Below, in pieces: positions 1 through 8,162 of a DNA stretch of 8,942 nucleotides. How positions within the stretch are numbered: position 1 is the stretch's first letter; each line of letters opens with the position of its first letter. The position numbers and the translations under genes are program-made. Source of the stretch: Methanobacterium sp. (GTDB lineage Archaea; Methanobacteriota; Methanobacteria; Methanobacteriales; Methanobacteriaceae); NCBI GenBank assembly GCA_030539815.1, contig JAUNXM010000057.1, positions 2,253 to 11,194 of the forward strand. Reading direction: 5' to 3'. A model generated the notes under the pieces. It was not told where the DNA came from, did no database searches, and worked only from the letters and a program-made list of their open reading frames with translations.

Positions 1-163
1 AATAATCGTTAATACTATTCCCTGCCCCAGTTACAAGGAAAACCACCACTGCTGCCATTAAAACTTCCAAAGTGAATTGTCCACTGATTACTGCCATTAG
101 AAAAATGGCTATGACTGCCATTACTGCATTTCCAGGTCTTAAGATTTCCAGGTAGGGATTCAT
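1..163 (-). CDS. Partial UbiA-family prenyltransferase, probably digeranylgeranylglyceryl phosphate synthase (N-terminus only)
   Basis: Read on the minus strand from an ATG at 163, the 54 visible residues begin MNPYLEILRPGNAVMAVIAI, continue with two hydrophobic stretches, and end in GNSINDY at the window edge. The RPGN motif near the N-terminus and the start of an NDxxD-type Asp-rich motif are typical of UbiA membrane prenyltransferases; in that motif Asp residues bind the Mg-diphosphate of the prenyl donor. In methanogens the UbiA member with this N-terminus normally adds the second geranylgeranyl chain to geranylgeranylglyceryl phosphate, making the archaeal ether-lipid core in the cytoplasmic membrane. 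About four fifths of the protein lies outside the window, so the rest of the active site cannot be checked. UbiA relatives with other acceptors are the main alternative. Confidence 0.85.
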   Translation of the reverse strand, partial: MNPYLEILRPGNAVMAVIAIFLMAVISGQFTLEVLMAAVVVFLVTGAGNSINDY

Positions 164-179
164 AATAATACACTCAATC

Positions 180-196
180 CTAGTATAAAGTATTTA
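180..196 (-). promoter_or_regulatory. Probable BRE/TATA promoter of the UbiA gene
   Basis: On the minus strand the sequence reads AAATACTTTATACTA, a purine-rich BRE-like element followed by a TATA box centred near 185. The archaeal start site normally lies about 25 bases downstream, which falls almost on the ATG at 163. No Shine-Dalgarno sequence precedes that ATG, so the transcript may be leaderless or nearly so. This is inferred from spacing only. Confidence 0.45.
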
Positions 197-352
197 GTTC
201 AGTTATCGATACGATTTTAGTAGATTCAAATAAAGCATAATGAGAAATTTATATTTCTGTTTTAATCTAATTGAATATTTCTAGTAAATAGCCATAAGTA
301 AAGGCTCGTTAATAATTTAAAAGGCTTATTTATGAATTTAAGACTATTATTC

Positions 353-643
353 TTATTCATTATTTTCATTGTGTTGTACTGATTTCCTGGACATGGCCAT
401 TAATTCCCTGCGGCATTTTCCCAGCTCTCTCTTCATCAACATCAGTTTTAGCCACAAATACACAGCTAAAGCCAAAAAAATAAAAACCATTACCATTAAA
501 AATCCGGTTATTATGCTTGCAGCCGTTGCCTGCCACAAGAGGCTGAATCCGTAAACCAGGTAAAAAACTGCACCTATTACTCCTATGATAAGTGCCAGGA
601 TTACCACTATTTTCAATGTCTTAAAAAGCTGTTCAATTTCCAT
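353..643 (-). CDS. Small two-helix membrane protein of unknown function
   Basis: From the ATG at 643 this encodes 96 residues. A short polar start (MEIEQLFKTLK) is followed by two long hydrophobic segments at about residues 12-33 and 43-70, then a positively charged, polar tail with KRELGKCRREL and an Asn/Glu-rich end. This predicts an integral membrane protein with both termini on the same side, probably the cytoplasm given the basic residues flanking both helices. An upstream in-frame TTG at 679 would add 12 residues; I prefer the ATG because the extension is polar and unremarkable and because a weak purine-rich stretch (GGGGAAGAG) sits just before the ATG. I do not recognise the family. 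It stands alone, with about 190 bases of AT-rich DNA on each side. Confidence 0.6.
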   Translation of the reverse strand: MEIEQLFKTLKIVVILALIIGVIGAVFYLVYGFSLLWQATAASIITGFLMVMVFIFLALAVYLWLKLMLMKRELGKCRRELMAMSRKSVQHNENNE

Positions 644-780
644 ACTCTTCCCCGAAGAATATAATACTTGGATTTTCAATGAATTTAATTTATGATTTTT
701 AAGATTTAATTAATGGATTATATTGATGGGTTTATAATTTTATTATGGACTTCGCCAATATAATACTTCAGATAGTACAA

Positions 781-837
781 CTAATATAAACGTTATTTAA
801 ATCAATTTATTATTAAAATCAATCCATTAAATGAGGA
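781..837 (+). promoter_or_regulatory. Promoter region and ribosome binding site of the U32 gene
   Basis: TATA-like AT-rich boxes occur at about 783-790 (AATATAAA) and 805-815 (ATTTATTATT). The sequence GAGGA at 833-837 is a short Shine-Dalgarno-like element only three bases before the ATG at 841. I cannot decide which box is used. Confidence 0.35.
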
Positions 838-840
838 TAC

Positions 841-3666
841 ATGTCGTTAATAAATATACCCGAACTTTTAGCTCCTGCAGGATCTATTGAATCTTTGAAA
901 GCTGCGGTTAATGCCGGGGCGGATGCAGTTTACATCTCAGGTAAAAGGTTCGGTGCCCGGCAATTTGCCCGGAATTTCAGCCAAGGCGAAATGGAAGATG
1001 CCATAGAATATGCTCATTTACGTGGCGTAAAGGTATATGTAACAGTAAACACTTTGGTGAATGAATCTGAACTTCAACTGGTTGCCCGGAATCTTTTAGA
1101 AATTTACAGTTCAGGGGCCGATGCAATTATTGTGCAGGATCTGGGGGTGGCCCAGCTGGCCAAAAAGATAGTACCACAACTAAATCTGCATTGCTCTACC
1201 CAGATGACCATCCACAACCCCCAGGGGGTTAATTGGGCTGCTGAAAATGGTTTTAAACGGGTGGTTCTGGCCAGGGAGATGGTGGTGGAAGATATTGAAA
1301 AAACCGCCCGGCAACTCCCTGGTGAAATAGAACTGGAAGTATTTGCTCACGGAGCAATCTGCTATTCTTATTCGGGCCAGTGCTTCCTTTCATCTTTCAT
1401 AGGAGGTAGGAGTGGTAATCGAGGGAGGTGCGCCCAACCATGCCGTAAAAAATACCAGTTAATCACTGGAAAGACTGATAATTATGGAAAATACCAGGAA
1501 GGCGATGAAATTCCCTTGAAGAATCATTACCTCCTTTCTACCAGAGATCTAGCCATTTATTCCCATCTTGACAGGATATCAGATGCTCCAGTGGATTCTA
1601 TAAAAATAGAGGGTAGAATGAGGCCCCCTGAGTACGTGGCCAATGTGGTTAAGGTCTACCGGGATGCTCTGGATTCTGTAGCTCAGGGCCAATGGAAGGT
1701 GAGGGAAGAAGATGTTTCCAAGCTTAAAATGTCCTTCAACCGGGGTACAACCAGAGGCTGGTTGCTGGGAGCATCTTACCAAGCTATGATGGGTAGGGGC
1801 AATCCCGGTAATAGGGGTTTATATCTGGGCAAAGTGGTTAACTACGACAAACATAATGCCTGGACAATTGTAAAAAATATTAGTAGAGTTAATCCTGAAA
1901 AAGGGGATGGAATTCTTTTTAAACAGCCAGATAATGGTGGAAAATCAGAGAATTTGTGGGGTACCATTCTTGAACATTCACCCAAAATTAAAAAAAATCA
2001 TATATCCTTAAAACTTAGGAAAAAGATTGAAGTTGGAAGTAGTGTTTACATAACCCGTAGAAAATCCCTGATTGAGTGGGCTAACCATCTGATGAGTGAT
2101 CCCCAACTACCACACCCCATTCCCCTGGATCTCCAGATAGACTGGAATAAGGAAAAGGTTCCCATCATTATGGTTACTGCATCACCTCCCTGGCAAGATA
2201 ATAATATTGAAATTGAATTTGAAGCTGATTTTGCTATGGAAAAAGCAATTAAACGACCATTATCCATGGAAACCATTACCAAGCAGTTGAAAAAAACTGG
2301 TGGTACCCCATTCATAATCCGGAAGATATCTCTAAATTATCCCGGGGATTTATTTACACCACTGGGTAATTTGAATCGTTTAAGAAGACAAATTTTGCAA
2401 AAAATCCAGAATAAAATCCTAAAAACAAAAAAACCATCTGCAAATGAGATTGAGTTTGCCAGGACCCAATTTTCCATGTTAACAGATGAATTAAATTTGG
2501 TGGAATCTGTTATAGAAGATTCTACTTGGAAAAAAGATGAATTGAAAAAAGAACCAATAGATTTGAAAAAATGGCCAATATCGATGAAAAATGAATCAAT
2601 GGCTATGAAAAAAGATTCCACAATTACATTAAAAGATGATCCTCTTATTAACCAGGAAAATTCGGCTGAAAAGATTTATAGGTCCATTAATCTGGCAATC
2701 TACGTGGATGGTATTCCTTCTGTGGAAGCTGCTCTTCAAGCAGGATGCAGAAGGATTTACTTCCAACCAAAATTAGGTTTAATCGCTAAAGACAGATTCT
2801 CTCTGGCCTGTTTAAAACATAAACAGAATTATGATGCTTATTTTAAGCAAATTGACCTGTTGATCAGGAGAGCCACCACCCTTTGCCAGGATTATGGATC
2901 AGATCTAGTATGGAAATGGCCAGATATTACCAGCAGAATGTTTATTTCTGGTGCAATGGATCTTTTGAATAATTTACCCCAAAAATCCCTCTCGGGAGTG
3001 ATGTTAGGAGGGACTGATGCCCTCTGGGCTTTGGAAAATAATTCCTACCCACTTAATCTGCATGGTTCAGGAAGTCTGAATATTTGGAACCATTTATCAG
3101 CAGAACAATTGCTATCCTCCCTTAAATCGTCTTTAAAGAGCATTACCTTATCACCAGAACTGTCACAGAGTGAGTTAAAAAAGGTAGCTTTGAGTACCCG
3201 TGATAGTTTACCCCATTGTGAACTTGAATTCCTGGTTCAGGGAAATCTAGAGGCCCTGGTAAGTGAAGATTGTCTCCTTCAAGTGATAGGTGATATGCCG
3301 GTTGAAAAATATAATGATCCCCATCAATTTTTGGGAATAAAGGATTTGAAATCCCGGATATTCCCCGTAGAAATTGATGAAGAATGCAGGACCCATATTG
3401 CAAATTCTGTGGAATTATGCCTTCTCGACCACCTTCCCTCACTCCACGAAATGGGTTTGAGCCAGTTAGTTATTGATTCCCGGAATAAACCAGCGGACTA
3501 TGCCTTAACCATGTTTACAACCTACCAGAAGGCATTAGAATTAACCTCAAATCAGGTCCCCCATTTAAGAAAAAAATTGAATTCCCTTAAAAACCAGGTA
3601 AAAAAAGTATCCAATGGCGGAATAACCAGCGGTAACTTTTTAAGGGGTTTAAATAATGATTATTAA
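841..3666 (+). CDS. Peptidase U32 family protein with DUF3656-like region, probable RlhA-type RNA hydroxylase
   Basis: This encodes 941 residues. Residues 1-330 are a U32 core: PELLAPAG near the start, and the family signature around residues 165-201 with EVFAHGAICYSYSGQC, then GNRGRCAQPCR. C174, C181, C197 and C201 are the visible candidates for an iron-sulfur cluster. Despite the family name, studied relatives are not proteases: E. coli RlhA and TrhP hydroxylate a 23S rRNA cytidine and tRNA uridines, and UbiU/UbiV act in anaerobic ubiquinone synthesis. Residues of about 330-545 match the position expected for DUF3656, which favours the RlhA branch. A Lys-rich repeat linker follows at 563-603. 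From about 613 a second, degenerate U32-like domain begins (AIYVDGIPSVEAALQAGCRRIYF), including LSPELS and a late LEFLVQGNLEALVSEDC segment. The RNA substrate in this archaeon is inferred. The next gene is convergent, so the gene is probably monocistronic. Confidence 0.85.
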   Translation: MSLINIPELLAPAGSIESLKAAVNAGADAVYISGKRFGARQFARNFSQGEMEDAIEYAHLRGVKVYVTVNTLVNESELQLVARNLLEIYSSGADAIIVQDLGVAQLAKKIVPQLNLHCSTQMTIHNPQGVNWAAENGFKRVVLAREMVVEDIEKTARQLPGEIELEVFAHGAICYSYSGQCFLSSFIGGRSGNRGRCAQPCRKKYQLITGKTDNYGKYQEGDEIPLKNHYLLSTRDLAIYSHLDRISDAPVDSIKIEGRMRPPEYVANVVKVYRDALDSVAQGQWKVREEDVSKLKMSFNRGTTRGWLLGASYQAMMGRGNPGNRGLYLGKVVNYDKHNAWTIVKNISRVNPEKGDGILFKQPDNGGKSENLWGTILEHSPKIKKNHISLKLRKKIEVGSSVYITRRKSLIEWANHLMSDPQLPHPIPLDLQIDWNKEKVPIIMVTASPPWQDNNIEIEFEADFAMEKAIKRPLSMETITKQLKKTGGTPFIIRKISLNYPGDLFTPLGNLNRLRRQILQKIQNKILKTKKPSANEIEFARTQFSMLTDELNLVESVIEDSTWKKDELKKEPIDLKKWPISMKNESMAMKKDSTITLKDDPLINQENSAEKIYRSINLAIYVDGIPSVEAALQAGCRRIYFQPKLGLIAKDRFSLACLKHKQNYDAYFKQIDLLIRRATTLCQDYGSDLVWKWPDITSRMFISGAMDLLNNLPQKSLSGVMLGGTDALWALENNSYPLNLHGSGSLNIWNHLSAEQLLSSLKSSLKSITLSPELSQSELKKVALSTRDSLPHCELEFLVQGNLEALVSEDCLLQVIGDMPVEKYNDPHQFLGIKDLKSRIFPVEIDEECRTHIANSVELCLLDHLPSLHEMGLSQLVIDSRNKPADYALTMFTTYQKALELTSNQVPHLRKKLNSLKNQVKKVSNGGITSGNFLRGLNNDY
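2527..2649 (+). repeat. Degenerate 21-bp tandem repeat inside the U32 gene
   Basis: In-frame units start at 2542, 2563, 2584, 2605 and 2629, preceded by a 15-base partial unit at 2527. Each full unit begins with TTG, ATG or TTA followed by an A-rich run. They encode LKKEPID, LKKWPIS, MKNESMA, MKKDSTIT (one extra codon) and LKDDPLI. The repeat forms a Lys-rich linker at residues 563-603, between the DUF3656-like region and the C-terminal U32-like domain. The period is a whole number of codons, so copy number could change without breaking the frame. Confidence 0.75.
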
Positions 3667-3758
3667 CCATAATTATGATTAAACCTAAATTTTAAATCAT
3701 TTTTATCTGAATTTCTAAAATTCCTTTATTTAAAACCCTTTATTAAAAAATGGCCATT
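3667..3758. terminator. Convergent gene ends with T-rich stretches on both strands
   Basis: This 92-base gap separates the ends of the U32 gene (+) and the TauE-like gene (-). On the plus strand it holds T-rich tracts at about 3691-3710 (TTTTAAATCATTTTTATC). On the minus strand a run of six T lies at about 3745-3750, just past the TauE-like stop. Archaeal termination commonly uses such U-tracts without a hairpin, and I see no strong stem here. Confidence 0.4.
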
Positions 3759-4586
3759 TCACAAAGGCAAATTCAGCCATTGGAATACACCCATCATTTT
3801 TAATGAGATGTAGACCAGTAAGGCTGCGAATAAATATTTCAGTTTTTTTCCAGGTAGTTTATGAGCTGCTTTAACTCCTAGCCGCGCCATTGGAATACTG
3901 GTTACAGCCAATGCAAGGAATTGTAATATGTTAACGTATCCAAGGGAATAGGGAGGTAAACCCGTGGCGTTAATACCGGTTAAGATGTAGGTTACAATTC
4001 CCCCAATGGATGCGAATACAATGAATGCAGTAGATGTTCCAATAGCCTTGTGTATGGGGAATTTTAGGAGAAGGTTGAGTAATGGTACCATGACCACCCC
4101 ACCACCAATACCCAGAAGTCCTGAGGAAAAACCTCCCATAAAACCCCATAAAAGGTATGACTGTTTGGTGTTAGATGGTGTTTCCTTAATTTCAGGATAA
4201 TTGGATCCCAGCATCCACAGGGCACTTCCCAGTGCCAGTATTCCAAATATGAAACTTAGTATGTTGGCCGGAGTGTAACTGGAAATTCCTGCACCTACCA
4301 CTCCACCAATTATTCCTGTTAATCCCAGGAGGATTGCAGGACCTACTAGAACTGCACCCCTGCGCCAGTGCCCCCACGCCCCGCTCATGGCTGTGGGCAG
4401 TATTACAGTGAGACTGGTGGCAAATGCCATCCTAAGTGCAGTGTCTGGATCGAGGCCTATGGCTGTGAGAAGGAAGTACTGGACCGGTACCATTATAAAG
4501 CCTCCCCCTACCCCAAGGAGACCAGAAGCAAATCCCACAAAAGCCCCAGTGGACAGAAGAATTAATATGTATACGATTAAATCCAT
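3759..4586 (-). CDS. Sulfite exporter TauE/SafE family membrane protein
   Basis: This encodes 275 residues, a normal length for the family, from an ATG at 4586. The protein is almost entirely hydrophobic, with about eight predicted membrane segments arranged as two homologous halves. Each half carries the family signature: GLLGVGGGFIMVP at residues 22-34 and GLLGIGGGVVMVP at 156-168, each followed about 20 residues later by an ATS/GTS motif (ATSL at 56-59, GTST at 183-186). A polar loop at about 128-143 joins the halves. TauE/SafE proteins move small anions such as sulfite, sulfoacetate or other organosulfur compounds across the cytoplasmic membrane. The substrate cannot be read from the sequence, and no sulfur-metabolism gene lies next to it. 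GAGGAAAGGG about 5-14 bases before the ATG is a usable ribosome binding site. The gene stands alone, convergent with the U32 gene and divergent from mutS2. Confidence 0.9.
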   Translation of the reverse strand: MDLIVYILILLSTGAFVGFASGLLGVGGGFIMVPVQYFLLTAIGLDPDTALRMAFATSLTVILPTAMSGAWGHWRRGAVLVGPAILLGLTGIIGGVVGAGISSYTPANILSFIFGILALGSALWMLGSNYPEIKETPSNTKQSYLLWGFMGGFSSGLLGIGGGVVMVPLLNLLLKFPIHKAIGTSTAFIVFASIGGIVTYILTGINATGLPPYSLGYVNILQFLALAVTSIPMARLGVKAAHKLPGKKLKYLFAALLVYISLKMMGVFQWLNLPL

Positions 4587-4620
4587 TAAAACCCTTTCCT
4601 CAGAGGTAAACGTTCCCCCC

Positions 4621-4638
4621 GGTTATAATTATAGTCAT
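4621..4638 (-). promoter_or_regulatory. Probable promoter of the TauE-like gene
   Basis: On the minus strand GACTATAATTATAACC forms a TATA-like box about 40-50 bases before the ATG at 4586. It predicts a start site near 4603 and a leader of roughly 15-20 bases that would include the GAGGAAAGGG ribosome binding site. Confidence 0.4.
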
Positions 4639-4773
4639 GTTATCTTTTTTGTTGCTTTTAAAATTTTTATTCACACCAGAATATTGTTAAAATGTTAATA
4701 AATAATAATAATTTTAATGAAATTAATAGTTAGTAAATTATGATCATCACCCCAATTATTTATTCCCCATGAT

Positions 4774-4791
4774 TTTAAACAATTTAAACAA
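4774..4791 (+). repeat. Perfect tandem 9-mer just upstream of a TATA-like box
   Basis: TTTAAACAA occurs twice head to tail, at 4774-4782 and 4783-4791, three bases before ATTATATCC. Its place beside the presumed BRE/TATA element of mutS2 suggests either a regulator site or a chance repeat in AT-rich DNA. Confidence 0.5.
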
Positions 4792-4802
4792 TCATTATAT
4801 CC
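4786..4802 (+). promoter_or_regulatory. Candidate BRE/TATA promoter of mutS2
   Basis: AAACAATCATTATATCC looks like a BRE followed by a TATA box. A start near 4824 would leave a leader of about 65 bases before the TTG at 4891. Other AT-rich boxes closer to the gene cannot be excluded. Confidence 0.35.
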
Positions 4803-4873
4803 GGAAGGACATAGTAAAGAGTTAGTCAAGTACAAATATCAGGTTAATTAATAGTAGTCATTTAAGTAAGTGT

Positions 4874-6786
<1,913 letters not shown>

Positions 6787-6796
6787 TTTTTTTATT
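6787..6796 (+). terminator. U-tract terminator of mutS2
   Basis: A run of seven T (6787-6793) followed by ATT starts immediately after the mutS2 stop codon. No stem-loop precedes it, as is usual for archaeal U-tract termination. Confidence 0.55.
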
Positions 6797-6820
6797 GAAG
6801 AATGCTTTACGAAACAGGGT

Positions 6821-6897
6821 TAACTCATGAGGATATTTGACTAAAAAGGGATTTATCTAACTAGAAAGGAAATTACTTAACTAAATATTAATTTTTG
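6821..6897. repeat. Degenerate approximately 20-bp tandem repeat between convergent genes
   Basis: Units start with T(A/G)ACT at 6821 (17 bases), 6838 (20), 6858 (20) and 6878. The middle pair, TGACTAAAAAGGGATTTATC and TAACTAGAAAGGAAATTACT, match at about 14 of 20 positions; the outer two are more diverged. The array lies downstream of both mutS2 and the Cache gene. It contains no credible ORF. Confidence 0.45.
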
Positions 6898-6921
6898 AAT
6901 AATAAAGAATAATTAAATTAC

Positions 6922-7386
6922 TTAAATATAAACTCCTGATCCCACCAGATAAGTTTGATTTTGGTACTCAGCCCGTTTTATATAAGTTATTTTAAGTGAA
7001 GGTGATTTCTCCCCAGGTTTGGGCCACATATATTCCACCCATCCATTTCCATTTTGAGCGGCTTTAATGAAGAGCTGGCCAATGGGTTTTCCTTCTGAAT
7101 CAACCAGATCAGTCATGTTTTTACCCTCACCACTGGGGTCTGGTGGGTAAACAACACGGATACCATCTAATCTCCATACAAAAACATAACTATCATTGTG
7201 AACCCATGATGCGCTGCGAAGTTCCGGAAATGCATTTTCACCATTTCCTTCGATGAGTTGAACTGCCTGGTCCACCATGGTGACCAGTTCAGTTTTTTGT
7301 TCATTTTCGGATTGCCCTTGGTAAAAGAAGCCTGCTGCAACTACTAAAAACACGGAAAGAACAACCACTATTGTAGTTTTATTCAT
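6922..7386 (-). CDS. Membrane-anchored stand-alone single Cache domain protein
   Basis: From the ATG at 7386 this encodes 154 residues. Residues 5-22 form one hydrophobic segment after a basic start (MNKTT), a signal anchor that would place the rest outside the cell. Residues of about 30-154 fit a single Cache domain (sCache_2 type): a long first helix, WRLDGIRVVYPPDPSGEGKN, DLVDSEGKPIGQLFIKAA, GWVEYMWPKPGE and a terminal YLVGSGVYI. Cache domains bind small ligands outside the cell and normally feed a kinase, cyclase or chemoreceptor domain; here nothing follows the domain. Three Asn-X-Ser/Thr sites (N64, N90, N143) could be glycosylated. A GTG at 7401 would add five residues (MGVCH), but the G-rich stretch GTGGGGGTTTG then serves better as the ribosome binding site for the ATG. 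The ligand is unknown. Confidence 0.75.
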   Translation of the reverse strand: MNKTTIVVVLSVFLVVAAGFFYQGQSENEQKTELVTMVDQAVQLIEGNGENAFPELRSASWVHNDSYVFVWRLDGIRVVYPPDPSGEGKNMTDLVDSEGKPIGQLFIKAAQNGNGWVEYMWPKPGEKSPSLKITYIKRAEYQNQTYLVGSGVYI

Positions 7387-7464
7387 GTGACAAACCCCCA
7401 CTTACTACTCATTTAAGTCACCCGGTAACTATTATGTCTGTCAATTTTGATTTAAATCTTTAAT

Positions 7465-7480
7465 TCAATATATTTTTCTC
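7465..7480 (-). promoter_or_regulatory. Probable promoter of the Cache gene
   Basis: On the minus strand GAGAAAAATATATTGA contains a purine-rich BRE-like element and a TATA box centred near 7471. The predicted start near 7445 gives a leader of about 60 bases. The leader includes an imperfect palindrome, GTCACCCGGTAAC (plus strand, 7417-7429, one mismatch). Confidence 0.45.
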
Positions 7481-7535
7481 TAATATTTTTATTCTTCTAA
7501 TCATATAAGTTGAGTTAAATTTTTTATGTTAGTGA

Positions 7536-7567
7536 TGGTACTGGATTATCATTTATCCGTGATACCA
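7536..7567. other. Imperfect inverted repeat beside a C6 run
   Basis: TGGTA (7536-7540) pairs with TACCA (7563-7567), and GGAT (7543-7546) with ATCC (7554-7557), separated by small internal bulges. It is directly followed by six C (7568-7573), an unusually GC-rich patch in AT-rich intergenic DNA. No T-run follows the stem on either strand, so it is not a classic terminator. It might be a processed 3' end of the small-gene transcript or a protein site. Confidence 0.3.
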
Positions 7568-7598
7568 CCCCCCGTATTTGCGTAGAGTTTTAGATTGA

Positions 7599-7826
7599 TT
7601 AGTTCATATTTTTTTCAAAGATGATCTTCAAGTTGTTGGTTAGTTCTGCCTCCAACCCACCCTTTATTATTAGTGATATTTCTGATTCACTGGTCAAAAT
7701 GAAGTTCAGCTCCACTGAAGATTCATAGACTTCAAAAGGAGGATCAGTATTAACTGCTGCCATTACACCATTACTTAATGCCAAAATAGACTCTTTAAGT
7801 CTTTTTCCAAGTTCGAAAAACTTCAT
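7599..7826 (-). CDS. Small Trypco2-like protein, second gene of the pair
   Basis: This encodes 75 residues with the same outline as the upstream neighbour: an N-terminal helix (about 3-25, FFELGKRLKESILALSNGVM), then beta strands FEVYESSVELNFIL, ISLIIKGGLEAEL and NNLKIIFEKN. It is about 40 residues shorter than the neighbour. The pattern of one helix, a strand with alternating hydrophobics, and a final strand fits the trypsin-co-occurring domain 2 (Trypco2) type, but this copy is too short and diverged for a firm call. The ATG at 7826 lies inside the upstream gene, with a 32-base overlap in another frame and no good ribosome binding site, so translation probably depends on coupling to the upstream gene. 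The two are probably diverged tandem duplicates that act together, perhaps as a heteromer. Confidence 0.6.
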   Translation of the reverse strand: MKFFELGKRLKESILALSNGVMAAVNTDPPFEVYESSVELNFILTSESEISLIIKGGLEAELTNNLKIIFEKNMN

Positions 7827-8136
7827 ATCTTTTGGTCCGGGTCTCTGGTTTTATTGGTTTTAATGATATGAATATGTTTTGTACTGATTTTGAGGATATG
7901 GTAGAACCTAATTTTAATTCACCCAATATGGGAATGTTCAACTTTATTTGCGTCCCAGTTTCTCCTGAAGCAAGGGCCTTTAAAGTTAGATCTATACGTT
8001 TAATTTTAATTCCAGATGTTTCCATCACTTGCTGTGTTTCCACCAAAGCTTCTTTTACACTACCCATAATGTTATCAACAGACATTCCAGGTAATTCTAA
8101 AATTTTAGCCTTCTCTTCAGCATAGGATTGCACCAT
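7795..8136 (-). CDS. Small Trypco2-like domain protein, first gene of the pair
   Basis: This encodes 113 residues from an ATG at 8136, preceded by a good ribosome binding site (AGGGGGAT). Residues of about 16-40 form a helix (MSVDNIMGSVKEALVETQQV); residues of about 42-95 are beta strands with alternating hydrophobics: IKIKRIDLTLKALA, TQIKLNIPILGELKLGS and NIFISLKPI. Helix, then a vEleLk-like strand, a glycine-rich middle and a closing 'LkP' strand is the layout I associate with Trypco2 domains, which occur with trypsin-like proteases and other effectors in conflict-type systems. The match is from memory of the pattern, not a search. There is no signal peptide, so it is probably cytoplasmic. 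A basic tail of about 18 residues extends beyond the domain and covers the start of the downstream gene. No protease or effector is seen in the window. Confidence 0.65.
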   Translation of the reverse strand: MVQSYAEEKAKILELPGMSVDNIMGSVKEALVETQQVMETSGIKIKRIDLTLKALASGETGTQIKLNIPILGELKLGSTISSKSVQNIFISLKPIKPETRTKRYEVFRTWKKT

Positions 8137-8162
8137 TTCATCCCCCTAATCATGTTTCATTG

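Noticed and set aside
243..258. Perfect AGAAAT/ATTTCT stem with a 4-base loop as a terminator
   Set aside because: All A/T-rich pairs give a weak stem, no plus-strand gene ends there, and on the minus strand no U-tract follows.
644..679. N-terminal extension of the small membrane protein from a TTG at 679
   Set aside because: The 12 added residues show no family-like feature, and the ATG at 643 has a purine-rich stretch just before it and starts directly ahead of the first membrane helix.
2337..2621. Minus-strand open frame of 94 codons inside the U32 gene
   Set aside because: Its repeated Phe/Ser/Ile pattern is only the antisense reading of the A-rich 21-bp repeat; it has no gene-like features.
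3143..3442. Minus-strand open frame of 99 codons inside the U32 gene
   Set aside because: It is antisense to family-like U32 coding sequence, and its translation shows no recognisable domain or composition of a real protein.
4387..4698. Plus-strand open frame of 103 codons covering the start of the TauE-like gene
   Set aside because: Most of it is antisense to the conserved exporter N-terminus; the rest runs through promoter DNA.
7387..7401. GTG start at 7401 for the Cache protein
   Set aside because: It would translate the G-rich stretch that best serves as the ribosome binding site for the ATG at 7386, and it adds only five residues before a normal signal anchor.
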